Shown: one piece after another, positions 1 to 6,016 of the stretch
Numbering within the stretch: the first letter of the stretch is position 1
Layout: each line of letters starts with the position of its first letter
Assembly: GCA_041627475.1 (NCBI GenBank)
Contig: JBFKQZ010000119.1
Span: 1 to 9,286 of the forward strand
DNA length: 9,286 bases
DNA from: JBFGFG01 sp041627475
GTDB taxonomy: Bacteria > Actinomycetota > Nitriliruptoria > Nitriliruptorales > Nitriliruptoraceae
Reading direction: 5' to 3'
The notes under the pieces: generated by a model
Database searches by the model: none
What the model saw: only the letters and a program-made list of their open reading frames with translations
What the model was told of the DNA's origin: nothing
Position numbers and translations under genes: made by a program

Positions 1-209
1 AGGCTGTCGAGCTCGTCGCGGCCCATGCACTCGCGGATGCCGATGTCCTCGCAGGCCTCGGCCGGGACCCGCAGCGTCAGGTCGGTGTCGGGGGCCGTCA
101 GGACCAGGTACTGCATCTCGCGGCCGTCGAAGACCCGGTTCTCGAGGTCGTTGATCACGGCAGCGCCGTGGTGCGGGTGGACGACGGTCTGTCCGACGGT
201 GAACGACAT
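1..209 (-). CDS. carD: CarD-like RNA polymerase-binding transcriptional regulator (N-terminal part, cut by window edge)
   Basis: Only the first 69 codons are present; the gene runs off the left edge. CarD-family proteins bind the RNA polymerase beta subunit through an N-terminal Tudor-like (RID) domain and stabilise open complexes, notably at rRNA and other housekeeping promoters. What is seen fits that domain: it starts MSFTVGQTVVHPHHGAAVI, continues with a REMQYLVL strand and an LTLRVPAEACEDIGIRE segment, and ends in a MGRDELDSL linker, matching the usual spacing of actinobacterial CarD. The DNA-binding helical C-terminus is outside the window, so I cannot say whether it is the main CarD or a shorter paralogue. 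The start is ATG at 209, with GGAG at 215-218 (minus strand) as ribosome binding site. It is divergent from the tRNA gene; no clear -10/-35 was found in between. Confidence 0.9.
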   Translation of the reverse strand, partial: MSFTVGQTVVHPHHGAAVINDLENRVFDGREMQYLVLTAPDTDLTLRVPAEACEDIGIRECMGRDELDS

Positions 210-391
210 CGAGGCTCCTTCGACGGTCCGGGCGCAGGGCACCGGGATGTGCCCTCGTGCGGCGGCGCACGGGCCCTGGAGCCTCGTGCACCGAGTCACG
301 AGCGTACCCCCAAGGGCCCCCTGCGGCACGGTGCGTGTGCGGCGCGCACGACGGTGCCGTCGGACCGGCCGCGGCTATGGTCGCCGGCCGC

Positions 392-468
392 GGGCCCGTA
401 GCTCAATCGGTGAGAGCAGCGGACTCATAATCCGTTGGTTGCAGGTTCGAGCCCTGCCGGGCCCACCA
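392..468 (+). tRNA. tRNA with CAT anticodon (elongator Met or Ile2)
   Basis: A full cloverleaf can be folded by eye. The acceptor stem is 392-398 with 458-464 (7 bp), the D stem 401-404 with 414-417, the anticodon stem 419-423 with 431-435 (one G-T at the base), and the T stem 441-445 with 453-457 around loop TTCGAGC. The discriminator is A465 and CCA is encoded at 466-468. The seven-base anticodon loop CTCATAA puts CAT at 426-428. An initiator tRNA is unlikely, because the first acceptor pair is a normal G-C and the anticodon stem lacks the three consecutive G-C pairs of initiators. CAT may be elongator Met, or Ile2 after lysidine modification; I cannot separate these by eye. A possible -10 (TATGGT, 376-381) lies just upstream, without a recognisable -35. 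Confidence 0.95.
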
Positions 469-470
469 CG

Positions 471-504
471 ACCGAGCCCTCGCCCGGGGGGGCGAGGGCT
501 CGGT
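471..504 (+). terminator. Strong hairpin directly after the tRNA
   Basis: A perfect 14-bp inverted repeat (471-484 with 491-504, loop 485-490) begins two bases after the encoded CCA. There is no T-run after it, so it is not a classic intrinsic terminator, but stem-only (I-shaped) terminators of this kind are often proposed in GC-rich actinomycetes. Its position points to ending or processing the tRNA transcript. Confidence 0.7.
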
Positions 505-647
505 GAGGCGCTGCCCAACACCGGCGCAGACGGCGATCGAGTGCCCACGGTCGGGTCGCTGCCGGCGTGCTGCTGGTCTGGGTGGCGCGACGCCGCGAGG
601 ACGACGAGGACCGGGACGCCGTCCGCGGCTGACGGTGCGCGTTGCCT

Positions 648-661
648 GGGACCTTGGGCCC
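648..661. promoter_or_regulatory. Candidate DosR/DevR-like box 1
   Basis: GGGACCTTGGGCCC is a near-palindrome of the form GGGNC-N4-GNCCC. The mycobacterial DosR box core is GGGAC-N4-GTCCC; here the left half matches fully and the right half has one change. It lies about 140 bp upstream of the membrane protein start at 794. This is pattern recognition only; GC-rich DNA yields such matches by chance fairly often. Confidence 0.35.
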
Positions 662-681
662 TTCGTCGTCCCCGCGACCAC

Positions 682-695
682 GGGTCGGAGGTCCC
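682..695. promoter_or_regulatory. Candidate DosR/DevR-like box 2
   Basis: GGGTCGGAGGTCCC again has the form GGGNC-N4-GNCCC, with the full-match half site on the right. Its centre is 34 bp (about three helical turns) from that of box 1, so both would lie on roughly the same face of the DNA. Paired boxes are usual in DosR-type promoters, which makes the two together more persuasive than either alone. Confidence 0.3.
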
Positions 696-721
696 TTCGA
701 CTCGGGTCCGTCGACACGCCG

Positions 722-741
722 CTTGTGATGGCTTTCACAAG
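722..741. promoter_or_regulatory. CRP/GlxR-type operator (perfect TGTGA-N6-TCACA)
   Basis: The core TGTGATGGCTTTCACA at 724-739 matches the cAMP receptor protein consensus TGTGA-N6-TCACA at every defined position. The symmetry extends one more step outward on each side through CT and AG to give 7-bp arms. It lies about 53 bp before the ATG at 794, where a CRP/GlxR-family protein could activate or block the promoter of the membrane protein gene. That a CRP-family protein binds here is inferred. Confidence 0.6.
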
Positions 742-793
742 ACACTGATGCCATCAAGACCTCATCGACAACCACTCCAGAAGGAGAACCACA

Positions 794-1486
794 ATGAGGG
801 AACGGCTCCGCACTCTCGGCATCGTCCTGGCGGTCTTCGGACTGTTCTTCGTGGCAGGTGCCGGCGTTGCGTACTCCCAGATCCAGGCGGGCTACGACAG
901 CCTGCAGGCGTTCAGCGAGGCGCAGAACGTCACGCTTTCGTACAACGAGGACGGCCAGCTGGTCGACCGCGGCACCGTGGAGGGCGCCGAGGCGATCATG
1001 ACCCTTCTGACCGAGGACTGGGGCTACCCGGTCGACATGTCGGAGCTCGACCCGGCGGACCCGCTGGTCAACACCGACACCGAGTACATGTTCCAGATGG
1101 CCACCATCGGCTACCACATCCTGCACGGCACCCAGACGATCGTCCTGGACGAGGCCGTGGAGTACAACGGTGAGACCTTCGAGGCCGGCACCTACGAGTT
1201 CGAGGTCGACGGTCGCTACTGGACCGACTTCGACCGCATGCACCCGATCGAGGGCCCGGCTCGCGCCGCTGCCTGGAGCGGGACCGCGCACGGCCTCTTC
1301 GGTGAGCTGGGCGTGGGCACGGTGACCCACTCGGCGCTGCAGCTCGGCCTGGGCGTGACCGCCCTGCTGGCCGGTCTGGGTGGCGTGTTCCTGGTCGCTG
1401 GTGCGGGCCTGATCTGGGTCGCCCGTGGCAAGGACGAGACGCTGCTCATGCTCGGTGAGCAGCCGCGGGAGACCATGACCGTCTGA
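794..1486 (+). CDS. Uncharacterised two-span membrane protein with large extracytoplasmic domain
   Basis: I do not recognise a named family. The 230-residue product has a basic N-terminus (MRERLR), a first membrane span at about residues 8-26, an acidic, aromatic-rich domain at about 27-180, a second glycine/alanine/leucine-rich span at about 184-209 and a short cytoplasmic tail. By the positive-inside rule both ends are inside and the middle domain is outside. That domain has no cysteine and no obvious catalytic motif; it carries segments such as EDWGYPVDMSELDP and DGRYWTDFDRMHP. I have an impression of similar actinobacterial hypothetical proteins, but that is recollection, not a search. 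The start is secure: AAGGAGA (781-787) sits 7 nt from ATG 794. It is monocistronic between a multi-operator leader and a hairpin (1506-1532), so it appears individually controlled. Confidence 0.88.
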   Translation: MRERLRTLGIVLAVFGLFFVAGAGVAYSQIQAGYDSLQAFSEAQNVTLSYNEDGQLVDRGTVEGAEAIMTLLTEDWGYPVDMSELDPADPLVNTDTEYMFQMATIGYHILHGTQTIVLDEAVEYNGETFEAGTYEFEVDGRYWTDFDRMHPIEGPARAAAWSGTAHGLFGELGVGTVTHSALQLGLGVTALLAGLGGVFLVAGAGLIWVARGKDETLLMLGEQPRETMTV

Positions 1487-1505
1487 GCGACGACGTACGA
1501 CCCAC

Positions 1506-1532
1506 GTGCCCCCGGGGAGCTCCCGGGGGCAC
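1506..1532. terminator. Hairpin between convergent genes
   Basis: A perfect 11-bp inverted repeat (1506-1516 with 1522-1532) encloses a 5-nt loop. It starts 19 nt after the membrane protein stop and lies 29 nt beyond the stop of the convergent CAP gene, so it could end transcription from both sides. There is no T-run on either strand, as is common in such GC-rich genomes. Confidence 0.7.
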
Positions 1533-1560
1533 GCGCATGTCACCGGCGGACCGGCGCTCC

Positions 1561-2436
1561 TCAGCTGCGCCTGCGCGCGGTGACACTCGCGGCGATCGCG
1601 AGCAGCGAGCCGAGCAGGATTACGACGGCCCCGGGGCCGAGCTCGCGCGAGTTGGGCTCGCCCGTGAACGACGCGGCCACGAGTGGGGCCGGCTCGACCG
1701 GGGTCGGGCTCGGCTCGGGGCTCGGTTCGGGCGAGGGCCGCGGGGTGGGGGAGGGCGACGGGCTCGGCGCGGGCGACGGGCTCGGTTCGGGTGAAGGTTC
1801 CGGTGCCGGTTCGGGCTCCGGGGCAGGTTCCGGCGCGGGTTCTGGCTCTGGGTCGGGCTCTGGGTCGGGCTCGGGAGCAGGCGGTGGTGGCGGTGGCGCC
1901 CACGACACCGTCGTGTCGCCGGCGGGGCCCTGGGCGCCGCCAGCGCAGGACGACCCGTCGCACGCCCGGAAGATCGTCGTGCCCCAGGCCACGCCGTCGT
2001 CGTCGACGACGACGCCGAGGCCCAGCTGGTCCACGTCCGGGTCGACCATCGCTGCGTCGTGCGGCCCGGACGTGCGCCACAGGTCGTACAGGGAGCGGGC
2101 GAGCCGGCTCGCGTCGGCGCTGCCCATGCCGCCGCGGGTGGCCACGTTCTCCGCGATCCGCGTCCAGCAGCAGACCTTGTTGCCGACGTTGCTGTTGTGG
2201 CGCATCCGGCTCGACTCGGCCATCTCGAACGACCAGGCCCGGGCGGCGTCGTGGAGGTCCCGTCGCGGTGTCAGCGGTGCGACGCCGGCATCGGCCCGTC
2301 GCTGGTTCACGAGGTCGACGAGGATGCGCTCGACATCCGCCGAGGACCGTGCCTCGGTGGCGGCGGACGCGGCAGTCGGGAGGAGGACGACGAGGGCGGC
2401 AGCGACGAGGGCGGCCAGCGGTCGACGGGCGTGCAC
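1561..2436 (-). CDS. Secreted CAP/SCP-domain protein with proline-rich stalk and C-terminal anchor
   Basis: Domain order: a signal peptide at residues 1 to about 25 (basic start, hydrophobic core, ASA cleavage motif); a CAP (SCP/PR-1-like) domain at about 33-160; a Pro/Glu/Asp/Ser/Thr stalk at about 181-251; then SFTG (256-259), a hydrophobic segment near 268-285 and a final ARRRS. The CAP domain shows the family's opening helix (LVNQRRADAGVAPL), His80, Glu96 in RIAENVA, and His126 in the W-RTSGPHDAAM helix, which would line the CAP cavity, plus the ending strand VAWGTTIFR. Cys89, Cys90, Cys159 and Cys164 could form disulfides outside the cell. Bacterial CAP proteins are mostly of unknown activity. 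The stalk should hold the domain clear of the cell wall. The start is GTG at 2436 with a weak ribosome binding site; it was chosen because it gives a complete signal peptide. Confidence 0.88.
   Translation of the reverse strand: MHARRPLAALVAAALVVLLPTAASAATEARSSADVERILVDLVNQRRADAGVAPLTPRRDLHDAARAWSFEMAESSRMRHNSNVGNKVCCWTRIAENVATRGGMGSADASRLARSLYDLWRTSGPHDAAMVDPDVDQLGLGVVVDDDGVAWGTTIFRACDGSSCAGGAQGPAGDTTVSWAPPPPPPAPEPDPEPDPEPEPAPEPAPEPEPAPEPSPEPSPSPAPSPSPSPTPRPSPEPSPEPSPTPVEPAPLVAASFTGEPNSRELGPGAVVILLGSLLAIAASVTARRRS
1684..1894 (-). repeat. Low-complexity Pro-Glu/Pro-Ser coding repeat (stalk of the CAP protein)
   Basis: Imperfect tandem repeats of short units related to GGCTCGGGTTC (plus strand) encode alternating proline with Glu, Asp, Ala, Ser or Thr: first PEPDP/PEPEP-type, then SPSPSP/PSPEP-type. 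Repeats of this kind change length by slippage, so stalk length may differ between related strains. The opposite strand and other frames also stay open here, which produces long but spurious reading frames. Confidence 0.75.
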
Positions 2437-2568
2437 GAACGGTCCGGGAGCGGCGACAGCGGTCGCGGTGAGGGTACGGGGATGGTCCCGTCGCCCGGGT
2501 GGCGGAGGTCCCTAGCCGCGGTCGACTGCGACGGGGAACGTGGCCCTGCACCCGACAGGAGGGCTCCC

Positions 2569-3339
2569 GTGCGCAGTGCGCGGCCACCGGACGACCACGT
2601 CGCGGCGCTCGTCGCCGACCACACGCCGGAGCGGGTCGAGGACAGACTCCTGGACCCCGCCGGTCACGGCCACCTCCGAGACGCCGTCTACGGCGCGGTC
2701 GACGGCGCCGTCACGACACTGGCCGTCGTCACCGGGGCGCTCGGTGCCCAGCTCGGGGCCGGCGTCGTCCTGGTGCTCGGCTTCGCCAACCTCGCCGGCG
2801 ACGGCTTCAGCATGGCGGTCGGCAATGCACTCGGGGTCCGGGCCGAGCAGGAGCAACTGGAGCGCACGAGGGCCATGGAGCACCGCCACATCCAGCTCGT
2901 CCCCGACGGCGAGCGCGAGGAGGTGCGGCAGATCCTGGCGAGCAAGGGGCTGCGGGGGACGGTCCTGGAGGAGGCCGTGGCGGCCGTGACGAGCGACCAC
3001 GAGCGCTGGGTGGACCTCATGCTCACCGAGGAGCACGGCCTGTCGCTGCACCCGCCGGACCCCTGGCGGGCCGCGTTGACCACCTTCGTCGCCTTTGTCC
3101 TGGCTGGTCTCGTCCCGTTGCTGCCGTTCGTGGTCGGTGCCGTGGCGGAGGGCGTGGTCACCGAACCGGTTCGCTGGAGCGCCGTCCTGACCGGCGTGAC
3201 CTTCGCGCTGGTCGGTGCCGTGCGGGCCAGGTTCGTCGACCGTCCGGTGTGGCGGACCGCGCTCGAGACGGTCCTGCTGGGTGGGGCCGCCGCCTCGCTC
3301 GCGTGGTTCGTGGGGGTCGCGCTGCGCGGCCTGGTCTGA
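2569..3339 (+). CDS. VIT1/CCC1-family (Fe2+/Mn2+) membrane transporter
   Basis: The 256-residue product fits the VIT1/CCC1 family, whose members export Fe2+ or Mn2+ from the cytoplasm, usually against protons. A soluble N-terminal stretch (1-35) precedes RDAVYGAVDGAVTTLAVVTG (37-56), the family's first transmembrane signature with conserved Asp45. A second span holds GFANLAGDGFSMAVGNALG (Asp78, Met82). An acidic, mostly helical region at about 91-158 follows, rich in Glu/His and ending WVDLMLTEEHGL; this corresponds to the cytoplasmic metal-binding domain inserted between spans 2 and 3. Spans 3-5 lie at about 168-190, 205-225 and 232-255. The start is GTG 2569 with an excellent AGGAGGG (2557-2563, 5 nt away). 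The reading frame is open much further upstream, but that part runs through the antisense of the CAP gene and is not credible. It is first in a tight operon. The metal cannot be fixed from sequence. Confidence 0.9.
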   Translation: MRSARPPDDHVAALVADHTPERVEDRLLDPAGHGHLRDAVYGAVDGAVTTLAVVTGALGAQLGAGVVLVLGFANLAGDGFSMAVGNALGVRAEQEQLERTRAMEHRHIQLVPDGEREEVRQILASKGLRGTVLEEAVAAVTSDHERWVDLMLTEEHGLSLHPPDPWRAALTTFVAFVLAGLVPLLPFVVGAVAEGVVTEPVRWSAVLTGVTFALVGAVRARFVDRPVWRTALETVLLGGAAASLAWFVGVALRGLV

Positions 3340-3349
3340 GGAGGACCCG

Positions 3350-4708
3350 ATGCGACTGGCCTTCCACGGCGCGACCGACACCGTGACGGGGTCGCGCTTC
3401 GTCGTCGAGCACGACGGCACACGTGTGCTCGTCGACTGTGGGCTGTTCCAGGGCGTCAAGCGGTTGCGTCGGCGCAACTGGGAACCCCTCGGCGTCCCGT
3501 CGCACAGCGTCGACGCCGTGCTGCTCACCCACGCCCACCTCGACCACAGCGGCTGGCTGCCGAGGCTGGTGGCCGAGGGCTTCGACGGGCCGATCTGGTG
3601 CACCCCCTTGACGGGGTCGCTGCTCGAGATCCTGCTCCGGGACGCGGCGTACCTCGCCGAGGAGGAGGCACGGCACCGCAACCGGCACGGCACGACGCGG
3701 CACCGGCCGGCACTGCCGCTCTACACCACGGAACAGGCCGAGGCGGCCCTGGCCCGGGTCCGGACCCACCCCTTCGGTGCGTCACTGGACGTGGCGCCGG
3801 GGCTCCGGGCGATGTTCACCCGCGCCGGTCACATCCTCGGTGCGGCGTGCGTCCGCGTCGCGTCGGAGGATGGGAGCGTGTCGTTCACCGGCGACGTCGG
3901 GCGGCCGGACGACCCGGTCATGCTGCCGCCGGCCCCCTTGCCGGCCGCCGACGTGGTCGTGACCGAATCCACCTACGGGGACCGCACGCACCCGGCGACG
4001 GACGTGCGCGACCTGCTGGGCGACGTCGTGCGACGGACTGCCGCTCGTGGCGGGATCGTGCTGGTGCCGGCCTTCGCCGTCGGTCGCGCGCAGGCCCTGC
4101 TCCACCTGTTCGGCGACCTGCGTGACGCGGGGGAGATCCCGGACGTCCCGATCCACTGCAACAGCCCCATGGCGAACAGCGTCACCGACCTGCTGGTGGC
4201 CTCCCTCGGGGAGCACCGACTCGACGCCGCTGCGTGTCGACGGCTGTCGAAGGACGTCGACTTCGTGCGCAGCGCACAGGCGTCGCGCCGCCTGACCGAG
4301 CTGGGTGGCCCGCGCATCGTGGTCACCGCGAGCGGCATGCTGACGGGCGGCCGCGTGCTGCACCACCTCGTCCAACTCGCACCCGACGACCGCAACACGG
4401 TCCTGCTCCCGGGGTTCCAGGCGGCCGGCACGCGTGGCCGCGCGCTCGCCGAGGGGGCGGATCGCGTCAAGGTCTTCGGCCGGCAGGTGCCCGTCCGGGC
4501 CGAGGTGGTCCAGCTCGACGCCCTGAGCGCGCACGCCGACCGCGACCAGCTGACGGCCTGGCTGGCACGGACCCCGCCGCCCCGGCGTGCGTACGCCGTG
4601 CACGGCGAGCCGCACGCGGCCGACGCGCTGCGCCTCCACCTCGGCGACGAGCTCGGTTGGGACGTCGAGGTCCCCGAGCTCGGCGACGTCGTCGAGGTGG
4701 CACCCTGA
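3350..4708 (+). CDS. Metallo-beta-lactamase/beta-CASP nuclease (CPSF73-like, probable ribonuclease)
   Basis: The 452-residue protein carries every hallmark of a beta-CASP zinc nuclease of the CPSF73/TTHA0252 type (COG1236-like), a family that cleaves RNA. Metallo-beta-lactamase motifs: Asp29 in LVDCGLFQG, HAHLDH at 61-66, His161 in AGHILGA, Asp182 in FTGDVGR. Beta-CASP motifs: A, Glu206 in ESTYGDR; B, His338/His339 after TASGMLTGGRVL; C, His418 in AVHGEP; also the conserved SAHAD (393-397). All expected metal ligands are therefore present and it should be active. It is shorter than RNase J and lacks that enzyme's C-terminal extension, so I do not call it rnj. Start ATG 3350; the ribosome binding site GAGGAGG overlaps the stop codon of the transporter gene, suggesting translational coupling. 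Its in vivo RNA target is unknown. Confidence 0.93.
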   Translation: MRLAFHGATDTVTGSRFVVEHDGTRVLVDCGLFQGVKRLRRRNWEPLGVPSHSVDAVLLTHAHLDHSGWLPRLVAEGFDGPIWCTPLTGSLLEILLRDAAYLAEEEARHRNRHGTTRHRPALPLYTTEQAEAALARVRTHPFGASLDVAPGLRAMFTRAGHILGAACVRVASEDGSVSFTGDVGRPDDPVMLPPAPLPAADVVVTESTYGDRTHPATDVRDLLGDVVRRTAARGGIVLVPAFAVGRAQALLHLFGDLRDAGEIPDVPIHCNSPMANSVTDLLVASLGEHRLDAAACRRLSKDVDFVRSAQASRRLTELGGPRIVVTASGMLTGGRVLHHLVQLAPDDRNTVLLPGFQAAGTRGRALAEGADRVKVFGRQVPVRAEVVQLDALSAHADRDQLTAWLARTPPPRRAYAVHGEPHAADALRLHLGDELGWDVEVPELGDVVEVAP

Positions 4709-4712
4709 CCGC

Positions 4713-5216
4713 ATGACCGAACGCAGGCCAGCCCACGAGACCGTGCCCGACTTCGTCGAGCGCCAGATCCTCGAGGCCCAGGAGCGTGGCGACTTCGACG
4801 GCCTGCCGGGGCACGGCCGACCCCTGCCGGGACTCGGGCGGCCGGACGACGAGCTGTGGTGGGTACGGCGCAAGCTCCGCGACGAGCACCTGACCGGCCT
4901 GCCGCCAGCGCTGGAGGCAGCGCGAGCCCGCGAGGAGGCCCTCGCCGCGGTGGATGCTGCACCGGACGAGGCCGCGGTGCGTCACGTCGTGGCCGGTGCC
5001 AATGCGTGCATCCGTCGCGTGAACCGGACGGCGATCAGCGGCCCGCCGACCGCGACGATGCCGCTGGACGTCGAGGTCGTGCTGGCCGACTGGCGGGCCG
5101 GCAGCGCACTCAGGCCGAACGCTCCTTCAGCAGACGACGAACCATCCGCGCCACCACCAGCAGCAGCAGGGCCGCGAAGCTGGCGCTGGCGACGAAGGGG
5201 TCGAGGCCGAGGCTGA
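4713..5216 (+). CDS. DUF1992 (DnaJ-C28-like) domain protein
   Basis: The 167-residue product has the DUF1992 pattern, the domain conserved in DNAJC28-like proteins: an N-terminal helix VPDFVERQILEAQERGDFD, then GLPGHGRPLP (30-39), the DDELWWVRRKLRDE segment, an Ala/Glu-rich helix and a final IRRVNRTA...LADWRA region near 101-129. No J-domain is attached. The molecular function of bacterial members is not established. The recognisable domain ends at about residue 132, exactly where the frame begins to overlap the convergent TauE/SafE gene; the last 35 residues are low-complexity (Pro/Ala, then Arg/Gly/Trp) and look like antisense readthrough. ATG 4713 lies 4 nt after the nuclease stop; the nearest ribosome binding site, GAGGTGG (4694-4700), is rather distant (12 nt), so coupling is likely. 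It is the last gene of the operon. Confidence 0.85.
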   Translation: MTERRPAHETVPDFVERQILEAQERGDFDGLPGHGRPLPGLGRPDDELWWVRRKLRDEHLTGLPPALEAARAREEALAAVDAAPDEAAVRHVVAGANACIRRVNRTAISGPPTATMPLDVEVVLADWRAGSALRPNAPSADDEPSAPPPAAAGPRSWRWRRRGRGRG

Positions 5217-5889
5217 TCTGCGAGGCGAGCGCGGCCGTGGCGACGCCGGCCAGCCCGGCGGTGAGGCCGAGCCGGATGTCGGTCGTGCCCTGCAGTCGGT
5301 TGCGGTACGTGCCGAGGACGGCACCGGGGACGATCACGGCCAGCGACGTGCCCTTGGCGAGCACGATCGGCATGCCGAAGAGCACGGTGAAGACCGGGAC
5401 CATGATCACGCCGCCGCCGACACCCATCACGCCCGCGAGGACGCCGGCCGCGAGGCCGGTCAGCACGAAGCCGGATCCCGAGAGCAGCGTCACCGCGATG
5501 GTGCCGTCGCCGTCCCCCGGGGAGACCACGAGGCGCACGGCGGACAGCAGCAGCACGACGGCGAAACCGATGCGCAGCGTGCGTTCCGGCAGCCGGCCCA
5601 GCAGGTGCACACCGACCGGGGCGCCGAGCAGGACACCTGCAGCCGTCAGCAGCGCGGCGAAGCCGTCGACCTCGCCGCCGCTGGCGTAGCCCAGCACACC
5701 GGCCAGCGCGATGGGCACGATCGCCGCAAGGGAGGTGCCGTGGGCCATGCGCTGGTCGAGGCCGGCCAGCATGACCAGGCCAGGCACGAGCACGATGCCG
5801 CCGCCGACGCCGAACAGGCCGCTGGCGAGCCCGGCCACCACGCCGACGGCGACGGCACGCAGGACCCACGGGCGGTCGTCGGTGGTCAC
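5110..5889 (-). CDS. TauE/SafE-family membrane permease (probable sulfite/organosulfur anion exporter)
   Basis: The 259-residue protein matches the TauE/SafE (DUF81) family of small permeases, several of which export sulfite, sulfoacetate or related anions. It shows the family's internal duplication: GLASGLFGVGGGIVLVP at 20-36 and GVLAGVMGVGGGVIMVP at 149-165, each followed by a matching segment (MAHGTSLAAIVP at 48-59 and LAKGTSLAVIVP in the second half). About eight hydrophobic segments are expected, and the length is typical of the family. Substrate cannot be read from the sequence and no sulfur-metabolism gene is adjacent. Start is GTG 5889 with GAGGA (5896-5900, minus strand) 6 nt away. 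The gene is divergent from the phosphodiesterase gene and tail-to-tail with the DUF1992 gene, overlapping it by 107 bp. Confidence 0.9.
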   Translation of the reverse strand: MTTDDRPWVLRAVAVGVVAGLASGLFGVGGGIVLVPGLVMLAGLDQRMAHGTSLAAIVPIALAGVLGYASGGEVDGFAALLTAAGVLLGAPVGVHLLGRLPERTLRIGFAVVLLLSAVRLVVSPGDGDGTIAVTLLSGSGFVLTGLAAGVLAGVMGVGGGVIMVPVFTVLFGMPIVLAKGTSLAVIVPGAVLGTYRNRLQGTTDIRLGLTAGLAGVATAALASQISLGLDPFVASASFAALLLLVVARMVRRLLKERSA

Positions 5890-5970
5890 GCGGGGTCCTC
5901 GTCGGGGCGGTCACGACGGTACTGCGGCCGCACGGGCGGCCGACCCGGGATGCGAGGCACCCGTCCCGCA

Positions 5971-5979
5971 TGGCAGGCT
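5971..5979 (+). promoter_or_regulatory. Possible extended -10 (TGGCAGGCT) for the phosphodiesterase gene
   Basis: TG-G-CAGGCT resembles an extended -10 element (TGN followed by a hexamer with A at position 2 and T at position 6). It lies 37 nt before the GTG start at 6017, leaving room for a leader with the CGGAG ribosome binding site. No convincing -35 lies 17 bp upstream, so this is a weak call. Confidence 0.2.
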
Positions 5980-6016
5980 CGGGGGCAGGCCCGACCGCGA
6001 TCCCCGGAGCCGCACG

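Noticed and set aside
334..360. Imperfect inverted repeat with CGGCAC and GTGCCG ends upstream of the tRNA
   Set aside because: Only the outer six bases pair well; the inner part is mismatched. Such structures are common by chance in this composition.
507..632. A short plus-strand frame ending GVLLVWVARRREDDEDRDAVRG, resembling the tail of a membrane protein
   Set aside because: No start codon exists except an internal GTG at 567 with no ribosome binding site, and a stop lies just upstream at 504-506. It could be a gene remnant, but 22 residues are too few to support this.
2059..2568. Upstream extension of the VIT1-like frame by 170 codons
   Set aside because: It is antisense to the CAP domain, carries no signal or domain, and AGGAGGG with GTG at 2569 gives the normal family length.
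425..2587. A 720-codon open frame on the minus strand crossing the tRNA, the membrane protein and the CAP gene
   Set aside because: It is antisense or out of frame to well-supported genes, its composition is Arg/Pro/Ala-rich without a domain, and it crosses a tRNA and a hairpin. Long spurious frames are expected at this GC content.
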